Below are positions 5,791 to 5,869 of a DNA stretch of 5,869 bases, piece after piece. The notes beneath the pieces are model-generated. The model was not told the origin of the DNA. It saw only the letters and a list, made by a program, of their open reading frames with translations, and searched no databases. Position 1 is the stretch's first letter; every line of letters begins with the position of its first letter. The position numbers and the translations under genes were made by a program. This DNA is from Gammaproteobacteria bacterium. GTDB lineage: Bacteria > Pseudomonadota > Gammaproteobacteria > GCF-002020875. Location of the stretch: assembly GCA_018671205.1 (NCBI GenBank), contig JABHIC010000043.1:1-5869 (forward strand). Reading direction: 5' to 3'.

Positions 5791-5869
5791 GGGCACCTCT
5801 AAAAATGCACTTTTTCAGTGATTGCTGCGTCAGCTCCGTACTCGAGTCCTCATGTACTCGCATGTACAC
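5791..5869. repeat. Probable left end of a dispersed non-coding repeat (MITE-like), truncated
   Basis: From GGGCACCTC at 5791 onward the sequence is non-coding and highly patterned. It has an A5-N5-T5 inverted repeat (5801-5815), then CAGTGATTGCTGCGTCAG, the 8-bp palindrome ACTCGAGT (5840-5847), two copies of GTACTCG (5838-5844, 5854-5860) and two copies of CATGTAC (5851-5857, 5861-5867). The overall look resembles intergenic repeats I associate with gammaproteobacterial genomes, whose far end is an inverted copy of the start. That end would lie beyond the window, so the call is an inference. The A5-N5-T5 hairpin might also help end transcription of the TrpD-like gene, which otherwise lacks a clear terminator. 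Confidence 0.45.

Overview
The window looks like a stretch of proteobacterial chromosome, most likely gammaproteobacterial. This rests on gene content: an AcnB-type aconitase, a YuxH-type EAL-HDOD protein, a Phd/ParE-type toxin-antitoxin pair and a TrpD-like protein. No rRNA or other taxonomic marker is present, so the placement is tentative. Base composition is moderately GC-rich in the large genes and visibly AT-richer around the toxin-antitoxin pair.

Layout. From 1 to 936 (+) lies the 3' part of a gene for an EAL-HDOD signalling protein, cut by the window edge. It is followed after 27 bases by a complete acnB (964-3501, +), the bifunctional aconitase / 2-methylisocitrate dehydratase. A weak hairpin with a short T-tract follows acnB. 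Convergent to it, on the minus strand, is a two-gene toxin-antitoxin operon: Phd/YefM-type antitoxin (3857-4129) then RelE/ParE-type toxin (3513-3860), overlapping by ATGA. A plausible extended -10 promoter and a 7-bp inverted repeat (candidate operator) precede the antitoxin.

Upstream on the same strand is a small gene of only 56 codons (4336-4506, minus) that length-filtered gene callers would probably miss. It has a clear Shine-Dalgarno sequence, a near-consensus sigma70-type promoter (TTGACA-N16-AATAAT) and a 12-bp rho-independent terminator. Its product is rich in His and Cys and has a CGC motif. It is the most interesting item here. Divergent from it is a complete gene (4671-5753, +) for an anthranilate phosphoribosyltransferase-like protein in which the family's PRPP and metal motifs are replaced, so it is unlikely to be the tryptophan enzyme. 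The last ~80 bases look like the left end of a dispersed non-coding repeat, cut by the window edge.

The genes do not form one pathway. The EAL-HDOD and acnB genes may be co-transcribed. The toxin-antitoxin pair, the small His/Cys gene and the TrpD-like gene appear to be separate transcription units.
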